DNA of 64,000 bases from Nocardia sp. BSTN01 (GTDB lineage Bacteria; Actinomycetota; Actinomycetes; Mycobacteriales; Mycobacteriaceae). The notes below the pieces were generated by a model. The model was not told the origin of the DNA, searched no databases, and saw nothing but the letters and a program-made list of their open reading frames with translations. Location of the stretch: positions 21,499 through 85,498 of the forward strand of contig NZ_JADKYP010000028.1 of the NCBI RefSeq assembly GCF_015354405.1, written 5' to 3'. Below, piece by piece: positions 43,340 through 52,663 of the stretch (positions are counted from its first letter, which is position 1; each line of letters begins with the position of its first letter). The translations under genes were made by a program, and so were the position numbers.

Positions 43340-43376
43340 CACTAACTTAGCTGTGGTTGCACACTTAACTTAAGTG
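43340..43376. promoter_or_regulatory. operator candidates between XRE regulator and DUF4254 unit
   Basis: CACTTAACTTAAGTG at 43362-43376 is a perfect palindrome around a central C. A degenerate copy, CACTAACTTAGCTG, starts at 43340. Their spacing of 22 bp puts both on one helix face. They lie 35-70 bp upstream of the XRE gene start. Confidence 0.55.
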
Positions 43377-43448
43377 ACATACTCTTGCTGCGTTAAGCAT
43401 CACAGTTATACCTCAGTTCGGGTCCATTCGGGTGGGAAGTGGGTTGCG

Positions 43449-43733
43449 ATGGCGGTGCAGATCGTTGGGGGACACTCGATGCACGGGGATCGGACGGTGC
43501 ATCATGCGAGGTCGGTGGGCGACGGGTGGTGGGCGGTGTCCTATCTGCCGGGGCGCACTCTGACTACGCAGCAGGCTGTCGCTGCCCTGCAAATCGCCGA
43601 GGCGACAGTGGAATTGGCGTTGTTGACACCGATGCTCGGACTTACCACCTTGGAGGCGGTGGGCTGTGCGTTGCGGCCGTCGCGGCTTCGAAAAGCGCAG
43701 CAGTCCAATCACTCCGGTGTAAGTCGGATGTGA
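43449..43733 (+). CDS. small protein of unknown function upstream of DUF4254 gene
   Basis: A 94-residue protein (ATG 43449; a GTG at 43374 would start inside the palindrome). It begins with a beta-type segment (AVQIVGGHSMHGDRTVHHAR) and WWAVSYLPGRTLTTQQAVAA, then a helix ALQIAEATVELALLTPMLGL and a basic end. No family recognised. It lies 1 bp before the DUF4254 gene, so the two are probably co-translated. Confidence 0.55.
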   Translation: MAVQIVGGHSMHGDRTVHHARSVGDGWWAVSYLPGRTLTTQQAVAALQIAEATVELALLTPMLGLTTLEAVGCALRPSRLRKAQQSNHSGVSRM

Positions 43734-43734
43734 C

Positions 43735-44199
43735 GTGACCGAATACGGACTTCCGTCCAGGGATGTGGTGCTCGAGGCATGTTCCGGCGGCGTAACCACC
43801 GGCCATCCAGTGCTCGAAGCGGCGCGCCGGCTGGCGTGGCTGCACCGCTCAGAGCAACGTACCGAGCGCTGGTCAACGCGCGAAGTCGATTGCGAGCGAG
43901 CACGTTTGACGCGATTGATCGACCGGTGGGTCGCTGCCGAAACCCCACGGCCGCATGGCGGAGCCAGCATGCACTCCGAGACGGTCGGGATGGTTGTCGA
44001 CCGCCTGGCCCTCTACAGCACCGCCGCACACACGGCCTTGACGGCGAATACCACCGCGTGGGATCTGCATTGCGCGTGGCAGCGCCTGGCCGAAATCGCG
44101 CTGGCCTACGACGATCTGGTGACCGAGATCGCCAAAGGTCGTCGCAGGATCCCCGAATTCACTGCTCCCGCAATGCCCCTCGTCGGCGGTGCGCGGTGA
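43735..44199 (+). CDS. DUF4254 family protein
   Basis: A 154-residue helical protein from GTG 43735. It shares SMHSETVGMVVDRLALYSTA, WDLHCAWQRLAEIALAYDDL and GRRRIPEF with the protein at 29571-30002. DUF4254 proteins occur widely in Nocardia and relatives and have no assigned activity. The conserved HSETVG and YDDLV blocks are the likely functional face. It belongs to the unit facing the XRE/DUF397 operon. Confidence 0.7.
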   Translation: MTEYGLPSRDVVLEACSGGVTTGHPVLEAARRLAWLHRSEQRTERWSTREVDCERARLTRLIDRWVAAETPRPHGGASMHSETVGMVVDRLALYSTAAHTALTANTTAWDLHCAWQRLAEIALAYDDLVTEIAKGRRRIPEFTAPAMPLVGGAR

Positions 44200-44216
44200 T
44201 TCGGAACCGGGCCGAC

Positions 44217-44969
44217 CTACCAGGCCGGCTCGTCCTCACGCAGGCGTTGCAGGGCGCAGTCGATCCAGAAGTTGAAGCGGACGCCGAGGTCGCCCGCGTC
44301 GACCGGGCGGACCGTGATGTGCTCACCGCGGGTCTCGATATAGCGGCCGTCCGGGATGTCGTACCACTGCACCGCATTCGACGGCTGCACGTCGGCATTG
44401 AATGCGCCGACGTGCAGGGTCGCCGAACCGCCGCCGCCCACAGGGCCGTTGATCATGGTCAGGTAGCGCTCGCGAGGTGTGTTGCGGGTCAGGCCGTTTC
44501 GCCCATCGCGCAGGTCGGCGGGGTGGACGGTGATGGGCGCCTTGGTGCCGGGCTCACACGGCGGGATCGTCGCCGCCAGCTGCGCGGTGAACGTGTCGGT
44601 GCGACACAGCCGCAACCGGATCCGGCCGTCGACATCGCCCTGGGTGAATTGGTGGAGCACTGCCGCGTGATAGAGATTCCGGGCGCCGATGATCCGGTAT
44701 ACCCGCTGCGTACCGTCGCTGCCCTTGTATTTGGTTGTGCCGCCGAATATTTCGATGCGCATATCGGACGTGTTCAGCGTGTGCAAGGCGAGCTGAATCC
44801 GTTCGAACTCGTCGACGCCGTACCGCTGCCGGACCGTCGAGCGATGCGCCTCGAACTCGTCCCGGAACGCGAATCGACTGGTGAAACGCAACAGTCCGGG
44901 GATTCGATCGTTCGCGTCACCGAGCCACAGCGCCGCGAAATCGTCCGGCTCCCAGGTCCATTCGGTCAT
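44217..44969 (-). CDS. EspG-like ESX secretion-associated chaperone
   Basis: A 250-residue protein with the EspG pattern: an N-terminal strand MTEWTWEPDDFAALWLGDAN, then central mixed alpha/beta with HTLNTSDMRIEIFGGT and a C-terminal GVRFNFWIDCALQRLREDEP. In mycobacteria EspG binds the PPE protein of a PE/PPE pair before export. Here the adjacent upstream gene encodes a PPE-like protein, which supports the same role, although no ESX core (EccB-E) is in the window. Confidence 0.7.
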   Translation of the reverse strand: MTEWTWEPDDFAALWLGDANDRIPGLLRFTSRFAFRDEFEAHRSTVRQRYGVDEFERIQLALHTLNTSDMRIEIFGGTTKYKGSDGTQRVYRIIGARNLYHAAVLHQFTQGDVDGRIRLRLCRTDTFTAQLAATIPPCEPGTKAPITVHPADLRDGRNGLTRNTPRERYLTMINGPVGGGGSATLHVGAFNADVQPSNAVQWYDIPDGRYIETRGEHITVRPVDAGDLGVRFNFWIDCALQRLREDEPAW

Positions 44970-44987
44970 ACTGTTGTCACTTTCGAG

Positions 44988-46160
44988 CTATCCGCGAGCA
45001 CCGTCGTCGTGGACATCACCGCCGATGACACCGCCGGGGATCGCCTTCGGCAACTCGCCGATGAGTTCGGCGGCGTTCTCCGCGTTGACGAGGTAGTCCG
45101 CCGTCTTGTGGGTACGTTCCTGTTCATCCTTGCCTTTGCCGGCGCCCCCCATGCCCATCCCGGGCATTCCTGGCGCGCCCGGAGACGCAGTCCCGCGGCC
45201 GAGCGCAGTAGCCGAATTCTGTGCTGTACCAGGAACTCCCACGCCGGCCACGCTACGACCGGGCCCGCCGGACGTGGAACCCAGACCACCACCGGACGTT
45301 CCCGGACCACCGGGATGCAGTCCGCCGGCCGACACACCACTGGGCGTTGTCTGCAGGCCGGTCGTATCCAGACCGGCCGGGCTGACACCCGCCCCGGGAT
45401 TCACACTGCTCGGAGAGGTCGGCGAACTGATGGGCGAGTTCGAGGTCGGCTGAGTCCCGGAGCCGGAATCCTGTGCCGGGTCCTTGCCGTTCTGGTCGTC
45501 TTTCCCGTCCTTGCCCGGCGTCTGCGACCCCGGATCCCACTGCCCGCCATCATTCGGGCCAGGATTGTTGGGGCCGTTCGGGCCAGTGGGTCCGCCGGGC
45601 CAGTCGACGGGCCGACCGTCGCCCGGATTCGTCGGATTCGGCGCGGGTGGCAGAACCGGAACACTGCGATCGAAGCCGCCGAATCCGGCCACATAGTGTT
45701 GCTGCATCGCATCGCGCGAATCCGACGTGACCTTGGACCGCGAGCGCTCCTCCTCGGCGGCGCGGGGCGGCCAGATATTCGCCGTCCACGAGTGTGCGGC
45801 AGCCGGCGGAATGGACTTCTTCGTATTGACGATCGTGGTGCCGGCCTGGTCGATATCGGTACTCAGCGCGGCCAGCAGATCGGTCAGATCCGCGGCGTGG
45901 TCGGTATATTGCTTGATCGAGTTCTTCGCCGCCTCCGCGGCGCTGCCCTCCCAGGCTTCGGCAATCGAATTACCCACGGACCGCTTGAAGGTCTCGAGGC
46001 CCTGATCCCACTCGGTCGCCGCCTTGGCGTAGTTCTGCGCCATCTTGTACGCGTCGGCAGGGTCGAGATGGGAGAACGCCTTTTCGATCTGCGAGTGGTC
46101 CCAATTGAAGACATTCTCCGCGTGGGCGATCTGCGTCGGTTCGTTTTCCCGGGTGGTCAT
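44988..46160 (-). CDS. PPE-like protein with Pro/Gly-rich tail
   Basis: A 390-residue protein. The first 140 residues are helical with a WXG-type turn (SIAEAWEGSAAEAAKNSIKQ) as in PPE and WXG domains. A long low-complexity region of Pro, Gly, Ser, Asn and Asp follows (about 175-340), then a final helix (AENAAELIGELPKAIPGGVI). It is a likely type VII substrate. EspG lies directly downstream, and a helical partner gene lies directly upstream with a 6-bp gap. Confidence 0.7.
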   Translation of the reverse strand: MTTRENEPTQIAHAENVFNWDHSQIEKAFSHLDPADAYKMAQNYAKAATEWDQGLETFKRSVGNSIAEAWEGSAAEAAKNSIKQYTDHAADLTDLLAALSTDIDQAGTTIVNTKKSIPPAAAHSWTANIWPPRAAEEERSRSKVTSDSRDAMQQHYVAGFGGFDRSVPVLPPAPNPTNPGDGRPVDWPGGPTGPNGPNNPGPNDGGQWDPGSQTPGKDGKDDQNGKDPAQDSGSGTQPTSNSPISSPTSPSSVNPGAGVSPAGLDTTGLQTTPSGVSAGGLHPGGPGTSGGGLGSTSGGPGRSVAGVGVPGTAQNSATALGRGTASPGAPGMPGMGMGGAGKGKDEQERTHKTADYLVNAENAAELIGELPKAIPGGVIGGDVHDDGARG

Positions 46161-46166
46161 CTGTCA

Positions 46167-46658
46167 CTACTCCCCGAAGTGCAGGCCGAACGCACCCAGC
46201 AGTCGCTGCGGGGCCGGATTCTGTTGTGGCAGAGTCTTTTCCAGTTCTCGGTAGCGCGCGGCCGTGGCTTGGTCCTGTGCGGCCATCTGCTCGCGGATCG
46301 TACGGAAGAGGGTTTGGAAGTCACTGACGGTTTGGAAATGCGTATCGAGCACCGAATAGACACTGTTCGCCGATCCTTGCGCTTTCTCCCGCCAGCGCTT
46401 CACCATCGTCTTCGAGGACACGAGGTCCCGTTCCCCATCTGCCACGTGGTCCTCCCCCAGACCCCAATGCGTCTGATTGGAAACCAACGTCATGAGCTGT
46501 TGAATAGCGCTGATGTTCTCCTTGAAGAAGTTGCAGTCTCGATCGATGTAGACAAACTTCTCCAAATCCATTCGCACATTCAGCCGCCCAGCCTTTGCCT
46601 CCTCGATGAGGCCCGCCAGCGGTCGCTGAGCAGGCGGCTTTGCGTCATCTGCACCCAT
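46167..46658 (-). CDS. helical protein, possible partner of the PPE-like protein
   Basis: A 163-residue soluble helical protein (e.g. IQQLMTLVSNQTHWGLGEDH then RTIREQMAAQDQATAARYRE) without a signal peptide. Its position directly before the PPE-like gene is where a PE or WXG partner is usually encoded; HWGLG may be a WXG-like turn. No family assignment. Confidence 0.55.
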   Translation of the reverse strand: MGADDAKPPAQRPLAGLIEEAKAGRLNVRMDLEKFVYIDRDCNFFKENISAIQQLMTLVSNQTHWGLGEDHVADGERDLVSSKTMVKRWREKAQGSANSVYSVLDTHFQTVSDFQTLFRTIREQMAAQDQATAARYRELEKTLPQQNPAPQRLLGAFGLHFGE

Positions 46659-46691
46659 ATACTGTCCGTCCCTCCCAATCCTTGCCAGTAC

Positions 46692-47264
46692 TCAGACGCT
46701 GGACGGGAGTGTCGGAATAACCTTTTCCCCCAGAGTCTTCGCGATCTGACAGGAATCCATGTTGCCTGTACTACGCGACGCAGGATTGTTGACATTGAAC
46801 TCCAACGTGCCGCCCTTGATCTCCACGTTCAAAGTGCAGGCTTCCTTGATGTGCGGGCCATCGAACTGCCTGGTGGAAATCGCGCTACGAGAACCGATCG
46901 TGAGCTCCTGCGCTTCGGGAAAATTCTTTCCACGAACGGCTTCAACCGTTAGGTTCGTTGTGCGGATGGCGACCGAATAGCCGTCACCTCCAGCTTGCAC
47001 CCACGTGCATCCGCGCCACTGCACACCACCGGACGCCGTGTCGTTTTGGACTTCTTTGTGAACCAACTGTTCCGAATCCAGCACGCTCTGCGGAATGTCA
47101 CTGCACGGGTCATACCCACTCGGCGCATTCGCCGCCAACGACGGCTCGGCCGAATTCGTACTCTGCCCAGCAGGTTCCGCACTCCCCCCGTTCGAGGAAC
47201 CACACCCCCCGAGCACCAGCACCCCACCGAGTGCCGCCACCGCCACAGCTCCCCGACCGATCAT
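46692..47264 (-). CDS. DUF3558 lipoprotein
   Basis: A 190-residue exported lipoprotein. The signal peptide AVAVAALGGVLVLGGC ends in a lipobox LGGC, so Cys is lipidated and the protein is anchored on the outer face of the membrane. A Ser/Asn/Ala-rich linker precedes a DUF3558-like domain: YDPCSDIPQSVLDSEQL, the GCTW block, and a second Cys pair (EACTLNV, MDSCQIAKTL). DUF3558 lipoproteins are common beside ESX-type genes in Nocardia. Function unknown. Confidence 0.8.
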   Translation of the reverse strand: MIGRGAVAVAALGGVLVLGGCGSSNGGSAEPAGQSTNSAEPSLAANAPSGYDPCSDIPQSVLDSEQLVHKEVQNDTASGGVQWRGCTWVQAGGDGYSVAIRTTNLTVEAVRGKNFPEAQELTIGSRSAISTRQFDGPHIKEACTLNVEIKGGTLEFNVNNPASRSTGNMDSCQIAKTLGEKVIPTLPSSV

Positions 47265-47378
47265 GTGCGTCCTCTCGATTCACCGGTCCCACGTCTGCCC
47301 GAATCGGGGCGGGACCGGCCTCCACCCCAGGTCGACTGCGCCTGACGGTACCGGGCACAGATCCCGGTCGCAATGGAC

Positions 47379-47421
47379 ACCGCAGCCCGAAGACACACAC
47401 GATGCGTCTTCGGGCTGCGGT
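47379..47421. terminator. terminator hairpin downstream of secA
   Basis: A perfect 16-bp stem (ACCGCAGCCCGAAGAC and its complement) with an 11-nt loop, 7 bp after the secA stop on the minus strand. Confidence 0.7.
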
Positions 47422-47427
47422 GGAAAA

Positions 47428-50265
47428 CTACCGGCGGCGCTTGGTCTTCGCCGGCTTGCCCTGCTTGGCGCGGTCGCGCTCGGCCTCGCGGCGCTCCCGG
47501 CGGGTCATGCCGGTGGCGGGGGTGTCGCCGTATTCCTGGGCGGCGCTGCGGACTTCGGCGTGGCCGCCCTCGTCCGGGCCGGAGAAGCTGAGACCGCGCG
47601 GGCCGGATTCGTCGATTCCCTTGGCGCGCAAGGCCGCCGGGGCGTTCTCGGCAGCGCCGTTGCCCTGGGGGACGGCGGGGGCGGGGTGGGACGCGCCGAC
47701 CGGGGACCGCAGACCGGGGTCGACCGCGGGCTGCTGTTCGGGGGCCTGCTGGACCTCCACCTGGAGGTTGAACAGGAAGCCGACCGACTCCTCCTTCAAG
47801 CCCTCGAGCATGGCGGCGAACATGTCGAAACCCTCGCGCTGGTATTCGACGAGCGGGTCGCGCTGCGCCATCGCGCGCAGGCCGATGCCCTCCTTGAGGT
47901 AGTCCATCTCGTAGAGGTGTTCGCGCCATTTGCGGTCCAGGACCGACAGCAGGACCTGACGCTCGAGGTTGCGCATGCTGCCGGGACCGGCCAGATCGTC
48001 GATCTCCTTCTCCCGCCGCGCATAGGCGTCGTGGGCGTCTTCGAGAATGGCCTCGAGCAGTTCCTCGCGGCTCAGTTCGCCGATCTCGCCGTCCTCGGTT
48101 TCACCGGTCAGATCCTGGTATTCGATGCCGACCGAGTACAGCGTCTTCAGCGCCGTCCACAGCTTGGCCAGATCCCAGTCCTCGACGTAGCCCTCGGAGG
48201 TGGCGCCGTCGACGTAGGCGGTGATCACGTCGGTGATCATCGACTGAACCTGACCCTCCATATCCTCGCCGGCCAGGATGCGCTGGCGCTCGGCGTAGAT
48301 GACGGTGCGCTGCTGGTTCATCACCTCGTCGTACTTCAGAACGTTCTTGCGGATTTCGAAGTTCTGCTGCTCGACCTGGGTCTGGGCGCTCTTGATCGCG
48401 CGGGAGACCATCTTGGCCTCGATCGGCACGTCGTCGGGCAGGTTGAGCCGGGTCATGATCGACTCGAGGGCCGCGCCGTTGAAGCGCCGCATCAACTCGT
48501 CGCCGAGCGAGAGGTAGAAGCGGGATTCACCCGGGTCACCCTGGCGGCCGGCACGACCGCGCAGCTGGTTGTCGATGCGCCGCGATTCGTGCCGCTCGGT
48601 GCCCAGCACATAGAGGCCACCGGCATCGCGCACCAGATCGGCGTCGTCTTCGACCTGCCGCTTGACCTGCTCCAGCGCGGGCAGCCAGTTGGCCTCGTAG
48701 TCGTCCGGCGTCTCGACCGGATCCAGGCCCTGCCGGCGCAGCAGCGTATCGGTGATGATGTCGGGGTTACCGCCGAGCACGATGTCGGTACCACGACCGG
48801 CCATATTCGTCGCCACGGTGACCGCACCCGGGCGGCCGGCCTCAGCGATGATCTGCGCTTCCTGCTCGTGGAACTTCGCGTTCAGCACGTTGTGCGGAAT
48901 ACCGCGCTTGGTGAGCAGCTTGGACAGGTACTCCGACCGCTCCACCGAGGTGGTACCGATCAGCACCGGCTGGCTCTTCTCGTGCCGCTCGGCGATATCG
49001 TCGGCGACCGCGGCGAATTTCGATTCCTCGGTCTTGTAGATCAGGTCCGCCTGATCCATGCGGATCATCGGCTTGTTGGTGGGGATCGGCACCACACCGA
49101 GGCCGTAGGTCTGGTGGAGCTCGGCCGCCTCGGTTTCGGCGGTACCGGTCATACCGGACAATTTGCCGTACAGGCGGAAATAGTTCTGCAGCGTGATGGT
49201 GGCCAGCGTCTGGTTTTCCGGCTGGATCTCCACACCCTCTTTGGCCTCGATGGCCTGGTGCATGCCCTCGTTGTAGCGACGGCCGACCAGAATGCGGCCG
49301 GTGAATTCGTCGACGATGATGACCTCGCCGTTGCGGACGATGTAATCCTTGTCGCGAACGTAGAGTTCCTTGGCCTTGATCGCGTTGTTCAGATAGCTGA
49401 CCAGCGGCGAGTTGGCGGCCTCGTACAGATTGTCGATACCGAGCTGATCCTCGACGAATTCCACACCGGCCTCGTGCACGCCGATGGTGCGCTTCTTGAT
49501 GTCGACCTCGTAGTGCACATCCTTCTTCAGAAGCGGTGCAATACGGGCGAATTCGGCATACCACTTACTCGACGCGTCGGCCGGGCCGGAAATGATCAGC
49601 GGCGTCCGGGCCTCGTCGATCAGAATCGAGTCGACCTCGTCGACCACGGCGAAGTGGTGCCCGCGCTGGACCAGATCGTCCAGCGAATGGGTCATGTTGT
49701 CGCGCAGATAATCGAAGCCGAATTCGTTGTTCGTGCCGTAGGTGATGTCGGCGTTGTAGGCCGCACGCCGCTCGGCGGGGCTCATCCCGGACAGGATCGC
49801 GCCGACCTGCAGGCCGAGGAAACGGTGCACGCGGCCCATCCACTCGGAGTCACGGCGGGCCAGGTAGTCGTTGGTGGTGACGATGTGGACACCGTCGCCG
49901 CTGATCGCGTTGAGATACGCGGGCAGCACCGAGGTGAGGGTCTTACCTTCACCGGTTTTCATCTCGGCGACATTGCCGATGTGCAGGGCCGCGCCACCCA
50001 TCACCTGCACCTTGTAATGCTTCTGATTCAGCACGCGCCAGGAAGCCTCACGGGCGGCGGCGAAAGCCTCGAGCAGCAACTCGTCCAGGGATTCGCCGTC
50101 GGCATAGCGCTGTTTGAATTCGTCGGTCTTCGCGCGCAGTTCCGCGTCGGTGAGATCGGCGTACTCGTCGTCCAGACTGAGAACTTCGTCGGCCAGATGC
50201 GCGAGCCGCTTGACGGTGCGACCCTCACCAAAACGTAGCAACCTCGTCAGTGTCAGCGCAGGCAC
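47428..50265 (-). CDS. secA: preprotein translocase ATPase SecA1
   Basis: A 945-residue SecA from GTG 50265. Walker A is [11 protein letters not shown], the DEAD-box region is [17 protein letters not shown], and motif VI is [20 protein letters not shown]. The preprotein crosslinking domain and C-terminal helical scaffold are complete. The last 100 residues are a Pro/Ala/Gly-rich linker ending in basic [20 protein letters not shown] instead of the zinc-binding tail of E. coli, as usual in SecA1 of actinobacteria. It drives general Sec export at SecYEG. Confidence 0.95.
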   Translation of the reverse strand: MPALTLTRLLRFGEGRTVKRLAHLADEVLSLDDEYADLTDAELRAKTDEFKQRYADGESLDELLLEAFAAAREASWRVLNQKHYKVQVMGGAALHIGNVAEMKTGEGKTLTSVLPAYLNAISGDGVHIVTTNDYLARRDSEWMGRVHRFLGLQVGAILSGMSPAERRAAYNADITYGTNNEFGFDYLRDNMTHSLDDLVQRGHHFAVVDEVDSILIDEARTPLIISGPADASSKWYAEFARIAPLLKKDVHYEVDIKKRTIGVHEAGVEFVEDQLGIDNLYEAANSPLVSYLNNAIKAKELYVRDKDYIVRNGEVIIVDEFTGRILVGRRYNEGMHQAIEAKEGVEIQPENQTLATITLQNYFRLYGKLSGMTGTAETEAAELHQTYGLGVVPIPTNKPMIRMDQADLIYKTEESKFAAVADDIAERHEKSQPVLIGTTSVERSEYLSKLLTKRGIPHNVLNAKFHEQEAQIIAEAGRPGAVTVATNMAGRGTDIVLGGNPDIITDTLLRRQGLDPVETPDDYEANWLPALEQVKRQVEDDADLVRDAGGLYVLGTERHESRRIDNQLRGRAGRQGDPGESRFYLSLGDELMRRFNGAALESIMTRLNLPDDVPIEAKMVSRAIKSAQTQVEQQNFEIRKNVLKYDEVMNQQRTVIYAERQRILAGEDMEGQVQSMITDVITAYVDGATSEGYVEDWDLAKLWTALKTLYSVGIEYQDLTGETEDGEIGELSREELLEAILEDAHDAYARREKEIDDLAGPGSMRNLERQVLLSVLDRKWREHLYEMDYLKEGIGLRAMAQRDPLVEYQREGFDMFAAMLEGLKEESVGFLFNLQVEVQQAPEQQPAVDPGLRSPVGASHPAPAVPQGNGAAENAPAALRAKGIDESGPRGLSFSGPDEGGHAEVRSAAQEYGDTPATGMTRRERREAERDRAKQGKPAKTKRRR

Positions 50266-50517
50266 GGGTCTCGTCAGTCCTCTGGTCGATGTTGTCGTCT
50301 TGCAGTGCTACATCTTCGGCACACCGCACTACTCGCGGCATACCGAAGCCCCCGCCACATCGTATGGGCGAAATTCCCGGCGCGCGGATAAGCGGCATCG
50401 TCCATGGTAATGCGGCCTCCATCGTAGGCGCCGCCGCGCCAGCACATCCACGGACAGCGGTGCCCCATCGGGGGCCGGCAGTGATCGATCACACTTCGGC
50501 ACGACACGGCCCGGCGA

Positions 50518-51069
50518 TCACCGCATGCGCAGCGCACTCACCCGCCAGTGTCCGCGCCGCAGCACCAACCGCGCGGCGACGGCGAACCGGCGCTCGCCCC
50601 GCTCGTACCCGCCGCACACCTCCGCCGTCTGCCCGGTGACCTCGGCGAGTCTCACCGTGACGAGTACGGCCGTCCCGAGGCGGCGCTCCGCGGCGGCGGT
50701 GCGGGCGAGCGTTTCGACGGCGGCCAGCACGGTCGGCTCGACCACCGAACGCAGCTGCCCGAGCGGACGCCGGCCGTCGACGACCTCGAGCACCAGTCGT
50801 AGCGAACGCTCCGCGAAAAGTGCTGCGGCAGAGCCGCTTTCATCGGAAGTACACGTTCCGCGCGGTGCCGACGCACCGGCTCCGGAATTCGGCGAGCGCC
50901 CGTCGTGGGCGGACCGGCGCGGCGCCCGCAGTCGCGGCACACCGTGGTCGCCCGTCCCCCGATCGAGCGGCGTTCGATCACCGGAGACTTTCGGATCCAA
51001 CGGTGGTTCGAATATCGGCGCGCGGCGGGCGCGGCGGGTGTATACCGGGCTTGCAGAAGACTCGAGCAT
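50518..51069 (-). CDS. Rv3235 family protein
   Basis: A 183-residue protein from ATG 51069 (GGGGGAG 7 nt upstream). A disordered, basic N-terminal half is followed by a folded C-terminal domain: FAERSLRLVLEVVDGRRPLG, the VEPTVLAAVETLAR helix, and a closing VTGQTAEVCGGYERGERRFA segment. This matches the Rv3235-type proteins encoded near secA1 in mycolata. No function is known. It is divergent from the WS/DGAT gene. Confidence 0.75.
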   Translation of the reverse strand: MLESSASPVYTRRARRAPIFEPPLDPKVSGDRTPLDRGTGDHGVPRLRAPRRSAHDGRSPNSGAGASAPRGTCTSDESGSAAALFAERSLRLVLEVVDGRRPLGQLRSVVEPTVLAAVETLARTAAAERRLGTAVLVTVRLAEVTGQTAEVCGGYERGERRFAVAARLVLRRGHWRVSALRMR

Positions 51070-51241
51070 TCGACACTCCCCCTGGTCGGCATGCTTGGGC
51101 ACGGATCGAACCAGCATGCCATGCCCGGCATCCTCGACGACGGAATTCCGGCACCGACGCGACAAGTCCCACACAGTCCCTCGCGGAAGGTTTGTGTCAC
51201 CCCACAATGGAGAGCGGCAACGGAGAGGAGCATCGGACAGC

Positions 51242-52663
51242 GTGATCACGAGACTGACGCCGCAGGACGCGTCGTTCTTCCGGCTCGAGTCGAGCAGCAA
51301 TCCCATGCACATCGGCTCTCTCGCGATCGTGCGCGTCGCCCCGGAGGACCCCGGCGACGGCTCCGCGTGCGTGGACTATCAGACCCTGCTGGACCTGGTC
51401 GACAGCCGATTGTCGATGGTGCCGCGCTACCGCCGCAAGGTGCGCGAGGTGCCGTTCAAGCTCGGTCGTCCGGTCTGGGTCGAGGACAGTCGCTTCGACC
51501 TCACCTATCACGTGCGGCGCTCGGCGCTGCCGGCTCCGGGCTCCGACGAACAGCTCTACGAACTGGTCGGGCGGCTGTCCTCACGGCCACTCGATCCGAG
51601 CCGTCCCCTGTGGGAGATGTACCTGATCGAAGGCCTGTCCGACGGCCGCTGCGCGATCTTCACCAAAACCCATTCGGCGCTGGTGGACGGCGATACCGCG
51701 CTCGAGATCGGGCACGTCATCCTCGACTCGGGGCCCTCGCCACGGGTGGTCGCACCCGATACCTGGGTGGCTCACCGCGAACCCGGCGAGGCGGAACTGC
51801 TGGGCATGTCGCTGGCCGAAATGGCGACCCAGCCCGCGGCGGCGTGGGAAGTCGTGCGCGACGCCGGCGCCAACGCGTCCGCGGTGGTCGCCGCCGCGGG
51901 CAAGGCCGTCGACGCCGCGGTCAGCCGGGTGCGCGCGGCCGGGCGGACGGCACCGGACAGTCCCTTCAACACCTCGATCTCGCGGTGCCGCCGATTCGAT
52001 ATCGCACGGACCGACCTCGAGGACTATCGCCGGATACGAAGACACTTCGACTGCTCGATCAACGACGCCATTCTCGCCGTCGTGACCGGCGCCTTGCGCA
52101 TCTTCCTGCAGTCGCGGGGTGAGGTCCTGGTCGAATCGGCGGTGCTGCGAGCGGTGGTGCCGATGTCGGTCTACGTCGACGGGCCGCCCGACGACACGTT
52201 GCGCCCGGCCAGCGAAGTCTCCTCGTTCCTGATCGATCTGCCGGTGGGAGAGCAGAATCCGGTGATGCGGCTGTCGCACATCTCGCACGCCACGGCCGAG
52301 AATTCCCGGCACGGACGCGCGGTGCGAGCGCGCACCCTGGTTCACATGGCCGGCTTCGCCCCGGCCAGCCTGCACGCGATGAGTGTGCGGGCGGCGAGTA
52401 CGTTCGCAGAACACACATTCAATCTGGTGATCACCAACGCCCCGGGTCCGCAGCGGCCGATGTACATCGGCGGCGCACGGATGCTGGAGATGTATCCGGT
52501 ATCGCCGTTGCTGCGCAATCAGGCGTCGAGCATCGGAATCACGTCCTACGACGGACGTGTGTTCTACGGTCTCAATGCCGACCGCGAGGCGATGGCCGAT
52601 ATCGCCGTACTGGCGGCGGCGGTGCGCGAATCCATGGAGGAGATGCTCGGTGCCTGCGTCTGA
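51242..52663 (+). CDS. wax ester synthase/diacylglycerol acyltransferase (WS/DGAT) family protein
   Basis: A 473-residue acyltransferase. GTG 51242 begins VITRLTPQDASFFRLESSSN, the standard N-terminus. The catalytic HHxxxDG motif is present as THSALVDG, so the first His is Thr but the second, catalytic His is kept. NDAILAVVTGAL and the structural PLWEMYLIEG block follow. It should make triacylglycerol or wax ester from acyl-CoA at the membrane. It lies where Rv3234c/Rv3233c lie in M. tuberculosis, but as one intact gene. Confidence 0.88.
   Translation: MITRLTPQDASFFRLESSSNPMHIGSLAIVRVAPEDPGDGSACVDYQTLLDLVDSRLSMVPRYRRKVREVPFKLGRPVWVEDSRFDLTYHVRRSALPAPGSDEQLYELVGRLSSRPLDPSRPLWEMYLIEGLSDGRCAIFTKTHSALVDGDTALEIGHVILDSGPSPRVVAPDTWVAHREPGEAELLGMSLAEMATQPAAAWEVVRDAGANASAVVAAAGKAVDAAVSRVRAAGRTAPDSPFNTSISRCRRFDIARTDLEDYRRIRRHFDCSINDAILAVVTGALRIFLQSRGEVLVESAVLRAVVPMSVYVDGPPDDTLRPASEVSSFLIDLPVGEQNPVMRLSHISHATAENSRHGRAVRARTLVHMAGFAPASLHAMSVRAASTFAEHTFNLVITNAPGPQRPMYIGGARMLEMYPVSPLLRNQASSIGITSYDGRVFYGLNADREAMADIAVLAAAVRESMEEMLGACV

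Noticed and set aside
43779-46952. 1057-codon plus-strand frame over the EspG/PPE-like genes
   Set aside because: Antisense to four genes with recognisable features; no credible start or domain.
47095-50238. 1047-codon plus-strand frame opposite secA
   Set aside because: SecA motifs on the minus strand are unambiguous; the antisense product is repetitive Val/Gly/Asp/Leu shadow sequence.
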